Assembly: GCA_937993755.1 (NCBI GenBank)
Contig: CALKMA010000023.1
Coordinates: 1 to 11,559 of the forward strand
DNA from: HGM13233 sp900762805
Lineage (GTDB): Bacteria > Bacillota > Clostridia > Oscillospirales > Ruminococcaceae
DNA: 11,559 nt
Direction: 5' to 3'
Shown: piece after piece, positions 6,646 to 11,559 of the stretch
Numbering within the stretch: position 1 is the first letter of the stretch
Layout: the number at the start of each line of letters is the position of its first letter
Notes under the pieces: generated by a model
Told to the model about the DNA's origin: nothing
Database searches by the model: none
Seen by the model: only the letters and a program-made list of their open reading frames with translations
Program-made: the position numbers and the translations under genes

Positions 6646-7824
6646 TCAGCCCTTTGCGCCGCTTTTGCGAAGATCGTTTACAAATTCCTCGATGAGCGCA
6701 AGCGCCCGCTTCAGGTCGGAGACCGAGTAGGCGTAGGAGATGCGCAGAAAGCCCTCGCCGCAGGCGCCGAAGGCGCTGCCCGGCACAACGGCCACCCGCT
6801 TTTCCTCCAGCAGACGGCGGGCGAATTCCTCCGACGTCATGCCGAATTCGCGCACCGACGGGAACACATAAAAGGCGCCGGCCGGATCGAAGCAGGGCAG
6901 CCCGATATCGGCCAGCCGCTTCATGACAAAGCGGCGGCGGTCATTGTAGGCCTCGCGCATCATCTCGATATCCGGGTCGCCGTTGCGCAGTGCCTCGATG
7001 GCGGCATACTGGCTGGTGGTGGGGGCCGACATGATGGCGTACTGATGCAGCTTGAGCATGCTGCCTATAATGACCGACGGCCCGCAGGCGTAGCCGAGGC
7101 GCCAGCCGGTCATGGCGTAGGACTTGGAAAAGCCGTTCATGACAACGGTGCGCTCGCGCATGCCGGGGAGCGACGCGATGGAAACGTGCCTTTCGGCAAA
7201 TACCAGCTCAGAGTAGATCTCGTCCGACAGCACGAGCAGGTCGTTCTGCTCGATGATGGGGGCAATGGCCTCCAGATCGGCGCGGCGCATGATGGAGCCG
7301 GTCGGATTATTGGGAAAGGGCAGCACCAGCAGCTTGGTCTTCGGCGTGACAGCGGCGCGCAGCGCCTCCGGCGTCAGGCGGAAATCATCCTCCGCCCGCA
7401 GCTCCAGCGGCACCGGCGTGCCGCCCGCCATATAGGCGCAGGGGGCGTAGGCCACAAAGCTGGGCTGCGGCACGATGACCTCATCGCCGGGGTCAAGCAG
7501 GACGCGCATGGCAAGGTCGATGGCCTCGCTGCCGCCGACGGTGACCAGCACCTCGCCAGCCGGATCATAGGTCAGGCCGAACCGGCGGTCGAGATAGGCC
7601 GCTATCTCGCGGCGCAGCTCGGCCAGGCCGGCGTTGGGCGTATAAAATGTCCGCCCCTTTTCGAGGCTGTAAATGCCCTCGTCGCGCACATGCCACGGCG
7701 TATCGAAGTCAGGCTCGCCGACGCTCAGAGAAATGACCCCCTCCATGCTCTGGACAAGGTCAAAAAAGCGCCGGATGCCCGACGGCTGCACCTGCCGTAT
7801 CTTATAGCAAAGCGGATCTCTCAC
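6646..7824 (-). CDS. Class I/II PLP-dependent aminotransferase
   Basis: The 392-residue protein is a fold-type I aminotransferase, moving amino groups between an amino acid and a 2-oxo acid with pyridoxal phosphate in the cytoplasm. Signatures in order: PSGIRRFFDLV near the N-terminus, LSVGEPDFDTPWHVRD (33-48), GGSEA at 97-101, PFPNNPTG with N173, SDEIYS with D201 and Y204, the PLP lysine K234 in NGFSKSYAMTGWRLGY, R242, and the carboxylate-binding R361 in GFLRISYAYS. The N-terminal pattern resembles the B. subtilis PatA/AlaT group, but substrate cannot be fixed. The start is a GTG at 7822-7824 that overlaps the stop of the upstream Lrp-type gene (GTGA), with only a weak ribosome binding site, so translation is probably coupled. 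The family N-terminus supports this start. Confidence 0.9.
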   Translation of the reverse strand: MRDPLCYKIRQVQPSGIRRFFDLVQSMEGVISLSVGEPDFDTPWHVRDEGIYSLEKGRTFYTPNAGLAELRREIAAYLDRRFGLTYDPAGEVLVTVGGSEAIDLAMRVLLDPGDEVIVPQPSFVAYAPCAYMAGGTPVPLELRAEDDFRLTPEALRAAVTPKTKLLVLPFPNNPTGSIMRRADLEAIAPIIEQNDLLVLSDEIYSELVFAERHVSIASLPGMRERTVVMNGFSKSYAMTGWRLGYACGPSVIIGSMLKLHQYAIMSAPTTSQYAAIEALRNGDPDIEMMREAYNDRRRFVMKRLADIGLPCFDPAGAFYVFPSVREFGMTSEEFARRLLEEKRVAVVPGSAFGACGEGFLRISYAYSVSDLKRALALIEEFVNDLRKSGAKG

Positions 7825-8306
7825 AGTGTCACCAGCACCCTTTCGTCGCGCGGCGGCTCGCCGTCAAAAACGGTGCCGTGGTCCTTGTATTTTCTGAGGA
7901 TGAAATGCGTCGCCGTGCTGAGCACCGAATCGAGCGTCGCCAGCTTGTCGGAGACAAAAAACGAAACATCGCGGATGGAATGTCCCTCCAGAATGACCAG
8001 CAGGTCATAGCCGCCCGAAATGAGATAGACGGCGCGCACCTCGGCATAGTGGTAGATGCGCTCGGCGATGGCGTCGAAGCCCTGCCCGCGCTGCGGCGTG
8101 ACACGCACCTCGATCAGGGCGGTGACGCGGTTATCGGATATTTTGTCCCAATTGATAAGGGTATGATAGCCGCAGATGACCTTATCGGCCTCCATGGCGG
8201 CGATCTCCGCGAGCACCTCCTGCTCATCGGCGCCGATCAGCTCGGCAATATCTTTGGCCGTCAGGCGGCTGTTTTTTTCAAGGTAAGACAGGATCCGTTC
8301 TCTCAT
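7821..8306 (-). CDS. Lrp/AsnC family transcriptional regulator
   Basis: The 161-residue protein has an N-terminal winged helix-turn-helix (about 1-50: MRERILSYLEKNSRLTAKDIAELIGADEQEV...VICGYHTLINW) and a C-terminal Lrp/AsnC ligand-binding (RAM) domain (about 62-140), with VRVTPQRGQGFDAIAERIYHYAEVRAVYLISGGYDLLVILEG. Such proteins sense amino acids and usually act as oligomers, often on a neighbouring gene. The ATG at 8304-8306 has AAGGAG 4 bases upstream; in-frame codons further up overlap the promoter. Its stop overlaps the GTG start of the aminotransferase, a pairing that strongly suggests it controls that enzyme and senses a related amino acid (inference). A sigma-A-like promoter lies about 55 bases upstream. 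The C-terminal tail after 140 is a little longer than a minimal family member. Confidence 0.9.
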   Translation of the reverse strand: MRERILSYLEKNSRLTAKDIAELIGADEQEVLAEIAAMEADKVICGYHTLINWDKISDNRVTALIEVRVTPQRGQGFDAIAERIYHYAEVRAVYLISGGYDLLVILEGHSIRDVSFFVSDKLATLDSVLSTATHFILRKYKDHGTVFDGEPPRDERVLVTL

Positions 8307-8361
8307 GGAGCTCCTTTCACGCCGCAAAGACCGCTGCGGCCCGTTGACAGATTTGTACCCC

Positions 8362-8390
8362 ATTTTACATTATTTTTGCCGCCGGTTCAA
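8362..8390 (-). promoter_or_regulatory. Sigma-A-like promoter of the Lrp-aminotransferase operon
   Basis: On the minus strand TTGAAC (8385-8390) and TAAAAT (8362-8367) are 17 bases apart. The two-gene operon has no other visible promoter. Autoregulation by the Lrp-type protein would be typical, but no clear operator repeat is seen. Confidence 0.7.
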
Positions 8391-8679
8391 GTACCCGGCG
8401 CATATTTATGCCGTGCGGCGGCGATACTAAGCGGCAGCGGCAGACGAGAAAACAGACGCCCCTCGACGGCAGAGACGGACAGGGCGGCCCGTCAGCGGCA
8501 GAAAGCGCGGCCGGCGGGCACCGCAAGGGCACGGTATTTCCCCCGCGGCCTCAAATCGGGGCGGCAAAGGCGCGGGCAGTCATACGGACGGCCTGAAGCG
8601 GCCGACAGCAGGGGCCTGTCCCCCGCTCCGGCGCGGCGGGCGCCCGCTCCGATATACATAAAACCGGTCTGGAGGGCGT
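8391..8679. other. GC-rich intergenic region between divergent Lrp and DUF421 genes
   Basis: About 290 very GC-rich bases carry no convincing gene. A 62-codon plus-strand frame lacks a ribosome binding site and family features. Visible structure includes a 12-base palindrome GCGGGCGCCCGC (8636-8647), a small CGGCC/GGCCG hairpin near 8590-8604 and a direct repeat CCCGCTCCG (8622-8630 and 8643-8651). A TATACA-like box near 8652-8659 could be the -10 of the DUF421 gene, but no -35 accompanies it. Confidence 0.5.
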
Positions 8680-9384
8680 ATGGACATTCTGAAAACGGTG
8701 CTGAGCGCGCTGGCCTCTCTGCTCGTCATGTTCGTGCTGACGCGGCTGCTGGGCAAGCGGCAGGTATCACAGCTCAACTTTTTCGACTATATCAACGGCA
8801 TCACCATCGGCTCGATCGCCGCCGAAATGGCGCTGGCCGAGCCGGGTGGGCTGCTGCGCCCCGCGGTGGCTATGGCCGTCTATGCCGCCGTCTGCCTGCT
8901 CATCGCGCTGCTGGCCAACAAGTCGATCGCCGCACGGCGCTTTTTTGTGGGAAAGCCGACCGTCCTCTATGAAAACGGCCGGCTCTATGAGAAAAATCTC
9001 GCCGCCGCCCATCTCGATGTCAACGAATTCCTCACTCACCTGCGCACGCAGGGATATTTCGACCTGTCTGAGGTGCAGAGCGCCGTTCTTGAGATCAACG
9101 GGTCGGTCAGCGTTCTGCCCTGCAGCGGCAGCCGCCCCGCCACGCCTGACGATCTCAAGCTCATTGTCGAGCCCGCCGGGCTCTGCGCCAACGTAGTGAT
9201 CGACGGGCGGATCATGGCCGAAAACCTGCGGCACACCGGCAACAACGAGACTTGGCTGCAAAATGAGCTGGCCAAGCAGGGCGCACAGCTCAAAGAGGTC
9301 ATCCTCGCCACGGTCAACGCGCAGAACGAGCTGAGCGTCTATACAAAAACGGGAGAGCAGAACAAAAGGGACCTGTTCATATAG
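8680..9384 (+). CDS. DUF421 (YetF/YkjA-like) membrane protein
   Basis: The 234-residue protein matches the DUF421 family of Firmicutes membrane proteins (B. subtilis YetF, YkjA, YrbG, YdfR relatives), for which no firm biochemical role is known; some relatives have been tied to spore or envelope traits. Membrane helices are likely at about 5-24, 38-52 and 62-80. Family motifs are RLLGKRQVSQLNFFDYINGITIGSIAA (22-48), KPTVLYENGRLYEKNL (92-107), ELF-like NEFLTHLRTQGYFDL (115-129) and VQSAVLEINGSVSVLP (132-147), followed by a soluble C-terminal domain. The ATG at 8680 has GGAGGG about 4 bases upstream. The stop codon's last base begins the terminator stem. No partner gene is adjacent on this strand. 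Confidence 0.85.
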   Translation: MDILKTVLSALASLLVMFVLTRLLGKRQVSQLNFFDYINGITIGSIAAEMALAEPGGLLRPAVAMAVYAAVCLLIALLANKSIAARRFFVGKPTVLYENGRLYEKNLAAAHLDVNEFLTHLRTQGYFDLSEVQSAVLEINGSVSVLPCSGSRPATPDDLKLIVEPAGLCANVVIDGRIMAENLRHTGNNETWLQNELAKQGAQLKEVILATVNAQNELSVYTKTGEQNKRDLFI

Positions 9385-9408
9385 CGCCGCCTCCGGCGCG
9401 TTTTCTTT
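9384..9408 (+). terminator. Rho-independent terminator of the DUF421 gene
   Basis: A six-base-pair stem GCGCCG/CGGCGC (9384-9389 with 9394-9399, loop CCTC) is followed by GTTTTCTTT. The stem begins at the last base of the stop codon. It marks the end of the chromosomal block; base composition changes just beyond it. Confidence 0.75.
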
Positions 9409-9409
9409 A

Positions 9410-9661
9410 CGCATGTCTGGCAGCCAGTAGGCGGACGAATTTTTCACCACAATGTTGCCCTTGTCATCGAAAGAAAACTCTCGCTTGGGGGCATCATCGG
9501 GGCGAGGCTCGACCTTGGCATAGGGGTCTGGATTTGGAGAAATAAAAGGAACGAATTTCGCCGCCATCCTCGCCGCTGTCAAAATCGTCATCCGCAAAAA
9601 TCTCGTCCAGTTCTTCGTCGGTCAGTTCGATGATCTCATCATCCTTTTTCTTTTTATCCAT
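9410..9661 (-). pseudogene. Small acidic gene, frameshifted and cut off at the chromosomal junction
   Basis: A minus-strand gene starts at an ATG (9659-9661) with AAGGAGG 9 bases upstream. It encodes a very acidic N-terminus: MDKKKKDDEIIELTDEELDE, then IFADDDFDSGEDGG. In this frame the protein then becomes unlikely in composition and stops at 9494-9496 after 55 residues. The next frame gives a plausible continuation from about 9565: KFVPFISPNPDPYAKVEPRP, then a REFSFDDKGNIVVKNSSAYW stretch. This fits one inserted base, or two lost, near the GGCGGCGAAATT stretch. The second frame has no stop before it runs antisense into the DUF421 gene, so the natural C-terminus is missing and the end at 9410 is my estimate. 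I do not recognise the family. It follows the Nudix gene by 48 bases and is probably co-transcribed with it. The frameshift could also be a sequencing error or a +1 recoding site. Confidence 0.55.
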
Positions 9662-9709
9662 AGGTCAAAGCCTCCTTTTCGTTCATTCACATTTTCAAAG
9701 GATTGGCAC

Positions 9710-10225
9710 TTAAAGCAATCTCTCATCCATCAGCATTTCAAGGACTCGTGCTTCTCGTTCAAACATCATCGGATTGTATGGACTATCTTGTACATTACGA
9801 TTCTTTTGAATAGCAAGGATGGGGTCAACAAATTCCAGAGCATAATTTTCCGCCGCTTCGTAACCATCCAGACATTGGAAAACAATCTCATTTTCCACAT
9901 CGCAGAGGAAATAGTAATTATCCTGAACAAAGCATTCGGATGGGTCTTTGTCACTCTTCTGAATACGATGCACAATTCCAAATTCTTTTACAGTCTCAGG
10001 CTTGACCACCAAACCGGCCTCTTCACGGGTTTCACGGATCATTGCAGCGACGGGGGATTCCTCACCCTCAATACCGCCGCCCGGAAATTTGTAATAGTCA
10101 TATTTTAAGCTGTGAATCATGGCAATCTTTTTCCCACTAATGATAATGCTTCGTGCCGAATTTCGCACAAAATTGTGGGTGCAATGATCATAATCATGCT
10201 TATCCATTTCAAATAATACTCTCAT
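9710..10225 (-). CDS. Nudix hydrolase (first of a tandem pair by coordinate)
   Basis: Nudix enzymes hydrolyse a nucleoside diphosphate linked to another moiety. The 171-residue protein has a complete Nudix box at residues 50-72: G50, E56, RET at 64-66, REEAGL at 67-72, preceded by YYKFPGG, the usual strand-loop entry. The catalytic glutamates E65, E68 and E69 are intact. The N-terminus (MRVLFEMDKHDYDHCTHNFVR) is not a hallmark of a subgroup, so the substrate is open. The ATG at 10223-10225 has GGAGG 4 bases upstream; an in-frame GTG at 10261 overlaps the previous gene and is less likely. It lies 28 bases after the other Nudix gene. Codon use is clearly more AT-rich than in the chromosomal block, consistent with acquisition by transfer. 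Confidence 0.88.
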   Translation of the reverse strand: MRVLFEMDKHDYDHCTHNFVRNSARSIIISGKKIAMIHSLKYDYYKFPGGGIEGEESPVAAMIRETREEAGLVVKPETVKEFGIVHRIQKSDKDPSECFVQDNYYFLCDVENEIVFQCLDGYEAAENYALEFVDPILAIQKNRNVQDSPYNPMMFEREARVLEMLMDERLL

Positions 10226-10253
10226 ATAGCCTCCGATGCAGCGCACTTTTCTT

Positions 10254-10706
10254 TTATTCACTTCGATTTGCTTCCATCAAACGGCAATTCAATTCATACA
10301 GTGCTGTGCGATTTGAATCCCATTTCAGTTTATTGTTTGCTTCTTCATAGGTCAGCCAGACGCACTCGGTATGTTCGTGAGAAAGTTCAATATCGTTTCG
10401 GCACTCAAAGCCGAAAGTGTATTCAGGAATGACATAGATATCCTTTCCCCAATGCCGGCGGTGCTTTTCCGATATAACTGTAGCAGGAATATATGCCAAA
10501 CTCTTAAGTTCCACCCACTTGCCAGAGCACACTCCACCTTCTTCAAAGGTTTCTCTTTTTGCCGCTTCAAATGGCGTTTCGTTATCCTCACCGCCCCCGG
10601 CAATAAACTGCCATTGGTCGTGATCTGCACGATGGAACACACAATAATATGGACAACGATTGATGATACGGTACGGTATGGAAAGAATTTGAAATGGCGC
10701 TCTCAT
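10254..10706 (-). CDS. Nudix hydrolase, resembling dihydroneopterin triphosphate pyrophosphatase (NudB-like)
   Basis: The 150-residue protein carries a full Nudix box at residues 37-59 (G37, E43, RETFEEGGV at 51-59) directly after WQFIAGG. The layout after the box recalls NudB-type enzymes: a HRRHWG segment and a C-terminal HEHTECVWLTYEEANNKLKW followed by DSNRTALYELN, similar to the trp-Ser-asn-arg end of NudB. Such enzymes hydrolyse dihydroneopterin triphosphate in folate synthesis or dNTPs, but this assignment is tentative. The ATG at 10704-10706 has AAGGAGA 7 bases upstream. The frame stays open far upstream through the hairpin array without a better start. A possible promoter (TTGACG at 10760-10765, 17 bases, TATCTC at 10737-10742, minus strand) is weak at the -10. 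Like its neighbour it is AT-rich. Confidence 0.87.
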   Translation of the reverse strand: MRAPFQILSIPYRIINRCPYYCVFHRADHDQWQFIAGGGEDNETPFEAAKRETFEEGGVCSGKWVELKSLAYIPATVISEKHRRHWGKDIYVIPEYTFGFECRNDIELSHEHTECVWLTYEEANNKLKWDSNRTALYELNCRLMEANRSE

Positions 10707-10867
10707 GGTATTTCTCCTTAGCACGAATATTTTTTTGAGATAGCAAAACAGACGGACACCGTCAATGGTCGAGATGAACGGCTGCGCCGCCATTGACTTC
10801 CGTCCGTCCGTTTCACTTTTGGGCAGACAAGGCGGCGTTTGCCGCCGATTTCCATTCGGAAAATGGC

Positions 10868-11048
10868 GCTTGCTATTATGAGAAACGGAGAATAGCAAGC
10901 AAATCAAGTGGGGCCCCACTTGAGAAAATCGCCGTGCCTGCCACCTGCTGAACTTGCAGAATAGCAAGCACAGCAGGTGTATGTACACTCTGCGATTTTT
11001 GCAAAATCCAGTTTGCTTGCTAACCCCATAGATGGAGTTAGCAAGCAA
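10868..11048. repeat. Five copies of TAGCAAGC in direct and inverted orientation
   Basis: Plus-strand copies lie at 10893-10900, 10962-10969 and 11039-11046; inverted copies (GCTTGCTA) at 10868-10875 and 11015-11022. The pairs 10868/10893 and 11015/11039 form stems of 10 and 12 base pairs. The copies at 10893 and 10962 sit in a 13-base direct repeat AGAATAGCAAGCA (10889-10901 and 10958-10970). Iterated sites with this layout suggest repeated binding of a protein, perhaps the neighbouring ribbon-helix-helix protein. Confidence 0.75.
10904..10923. repeat. Perfect 20-base palindrome
   Basis: The half-site TCAAGTGGGG is followed immediately by its exact reverse complement with no spacer. Without a loop it suits a dimeric protein-binding site or a cruciform better than a transcriptional terminator, and no T tract follows. 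Confidence 0.85.
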
Positions 11049-11169
11049 TGCACGGCGGTACCCACTCGTGCAAAAACTTGTTGGGCAGCATCCCAAACCC
11101 TTTAACAATTTCAAAGAAATTGACTGCGCACCGTTGGCGCTGTTCCTCGTAAAAATCGTAATAAGGCAG

Positions 11170-11373
11170 TTACGACTTTTGCGTTTTTTCCTGCTTAAAA
11201 CTTTTCTCACAATCGGCAGTTGGGAAGGTCCCCTCCATAGCCATGGTGCGAAGATAGGCACTAAGATTATCCGTGCCGGACTCCATCATTCGCTGCTTGA
11301 TGGCAGCAAGCTCTTTTTCGTCTACAAAGAATTTGACCTGTATCGGTCGCTTGCGATTCCTGTTGTCTGGCAT
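11170..11373 (-). CDS. MobC-like ribbon-helix-helix relaxosome protein, short or truncated
   Basis: The 67-residue protein opens MPDNRNRKRPIQVKFFVDEK, followed by ELAAIKQRMMESGTDNLSAY and LRTMAMEG. This is the N-terminal ribbon-helix-helix pattern of MobC-type relaxosome accessory proteins from Clostridia integrative elements, which bind oriT and help the relaxase nick DNA. Family members I know run on for roughly another 40-60 residues with a helical segment after the KMAxDG-like motif. Here the sequence diverges at residue 50 into TADCEKSFKQEKTQKS and stops, so the C-terminal part is missing. The ATG at 11371-11373 has only a weak ribosome binding site (AGGATAG, about 8 bases before). It follows an unrecognised gene by 24 bases. 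No relaxase gene follows; the candidate oriT lies directly downstream. Confidence 0.7.
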   Translation of the reverse strand: MPDNRNRKRPIQVKFFVDEKELAAIKQRMMESGTDNLSAYLRTMAMEGTFPTADCEKSFKQEKTQKS

Positions 11374-11397
11374 AAATGCTATCCTATCCCTGTTAAT

Positions 11398-11559
11398 TTA
11401 TCTCTTGTCCGTAGTGAAAAGCTTTACTGTGTCTGTTGGATTCTTCAATTCGGTCTTGAAGAATTCTGGATACATCTTAATGTCCTCATCGAGCGAAGCC
11501 CACGCCAAGTGTTCTTTGCTGTTATCTTCCATAAAGCTTTCGCTGATCGGCGCAAAAGC
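11398..11559 (-). CDS. C-terminal end of an unrecognised element protein (partial)
   Basis: The last 53 codons of a minus-strand gene enter from the right edge and end at a TAA (11398-11400). The visible part is acidic and soluble: SESFMEDNSKEHLAWASLDE, then a DIKMYPEFFKTE stretch, ending TVKLFTTDKR. I do not recognise the family with confidence; YodL/DUF4316-type accessory proteins of Clostridia conjugative elements are one possibility, by context only. An internal ATG in this frame (11530-11532) has no good ribosome binding site, so the window probably cuts a longer gene. It is 24 bases from the MobC-like gene and likely co-transcribed with it. Confidence 0.6.
   Translation of the reverse strand, partial: AFAPISESFMEDNSKEHLAWASLDEDIKMYPEFFKTELKNPTDTVKLFTTDKR

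Larger units (their letters stand above)
10707..11169. other. Hairpin-rich non-coding region, candidate oriT
   Basis: About 460 bases with no believable gene contain a series of inverted repeats: a two-tier stem 10751-10768 with 10790-10808; GGCGGC/GCCGCC 10831-10846; a 10-base-pair stem 10868-10877 with 10891-10900; a 20-base perfect palindrome 10904-10923; a two-tier stem 10942-10957 with 10964-10979; GATTTT/AAAATC 10994-11008; a 12-base-pair stem 11013-11024 with 11037-11048; and CAATTTC/GAAATTG 11106-11122. None has a long T tract. The octamer TAGCAAGC occurs five times in both orientations. The region borders a MobC-like gene. Transfer origins of mobilizable elements commonly lie beside relaxosome genes and contain such repeats, so oriT is the leading reading. 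No nic site can be named from sequence alone. Confidence 0.5.

Noticed and set aside
5133..8010. Long plus-strand frames (369 and 504 codons) opposite the LCP and aminotransferase genes
   Set aside because: Both lie antisense to genes with intact family motifs, have low-complexity Ala/Gly/Asp/His composition and no start signals.
8408..8596. Small plus-strand gene of 62 codons between the Lrp and DUF421 genes
   Set aside because: There is no ribosome binding site, the composition is Arg/Gly/Ala-rich as expected from random GC-rich DNA, and no family is recognisable.
8767..9597. Minus-strand frame of 276 codons covering the DUF421 gene
   Set aside because: Most of it is antisense to the DUF421 gene. 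Only its first part (about 9410-9570) looks real, as the shifted half of the small acidic gene.
10737..10765. Promoter for the Nudix pair (TTGACG, 17 bases, TATCTC)
   Set aside because: The -35 box is good but the -10 matches only three of six positions, so I mention it in the gene entry and do not list it as a feature.
10868..11048. CRISPR array
   Set aside because: The repeated unit is only 8-13 bases, in both orientations and with uneven structured spacers; there are no cas genes.
10868..11048. Integron attC sites
   Set aside because: The stems end in GCTAAC/GTTAGC, but the bases do not match the RYYYAAC/GTTRRRY core, and no integrase or cassette spacing is seen.
10707..11261. Minus-strand frame open for about 185 codons upstream of the second Nudix gene
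   Set aside because: It would translate straight through the hairpin array and overlap the MobC-like gene. There is a strong ribosome binding site at the internal ATG 10706 and none at an upstream start, and the extension has Cys/Phe/Arg-rich non-protein-like composition.

Overview
The window looks like a chromosome segment of a GC-rich Gram-positive anaerobe, most likely a gut Clostridia member of the Oscillospiraceae/Ruminococcaceae type (inference). The basis is: AAGGAGG-type ribosome binding sites, sigma-A-like promoters (TTGnnn-16/17-TATAAT), an rpsO-pnp pair, a LytR-CpsA-Psr protein, a DUF421/YetF membrane protein, and flanks that carry genes typical of Clostridia conjugative or mobilizable elements. 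The middle block (about 475-9400) is clearly GC-rich with GC-rich third codon positions. Both flanks are visibly more AT-rich.

Layout. Positions 1-114 hold the start of a minus-strand replication-initiator-like HTH gene of the kind found in integrative elements. Positions 115-603 are gene-less and contain two outward-facing terminators. A plus-strand TIM-barrel sugar-phosphate isomerase/epimerase-like gene follows (604-1395), closed by a strong bidirectional terminator. The next genes all lie on the minus strand: pnp (PNPase) with rpsO upstream of it, a zinc-ribbon/DUF4870-like membrane protein, a YfbR-like HD 5'-deoxynucleotidase, a LytR-CpsA-Psr protein, and a class I/II aminotransferase overlapped by an Lrp/AsnC regulator. 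A plus-strand DUF421/YetF-like gene (8680-9384) closes the chromosomal block, with its own terminator.

The right flank (about 9410-11559) reads entirely on the minus strand. In transcription order it holds the tail of an unrecognised gene, a short MobC-like ribbon-helix-helix gene, about 460 bases packed with perfect inverted repeats (a candidate oriT), two Nudix hydrolase genes, and a small acidic gene that is frameshifted and runs out at the chromosomal junction. I read this as the edge of a mobilizable or conjugative element, or a decayed one.

Most of the window is ordinary housekeeping: mRNA decay and translation (pnp, rpsO), nucleotide pool cleaning (yfbR-like), cell-wall polymer attachment (LCP) and amino-acid metabolism under a local Lrp-type regulator. 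I see no clear new multi-gene system. The best candidate for something under-described is the hairpin array beside the MobC-like gene, together with the two tandem Nudix genes it borders.
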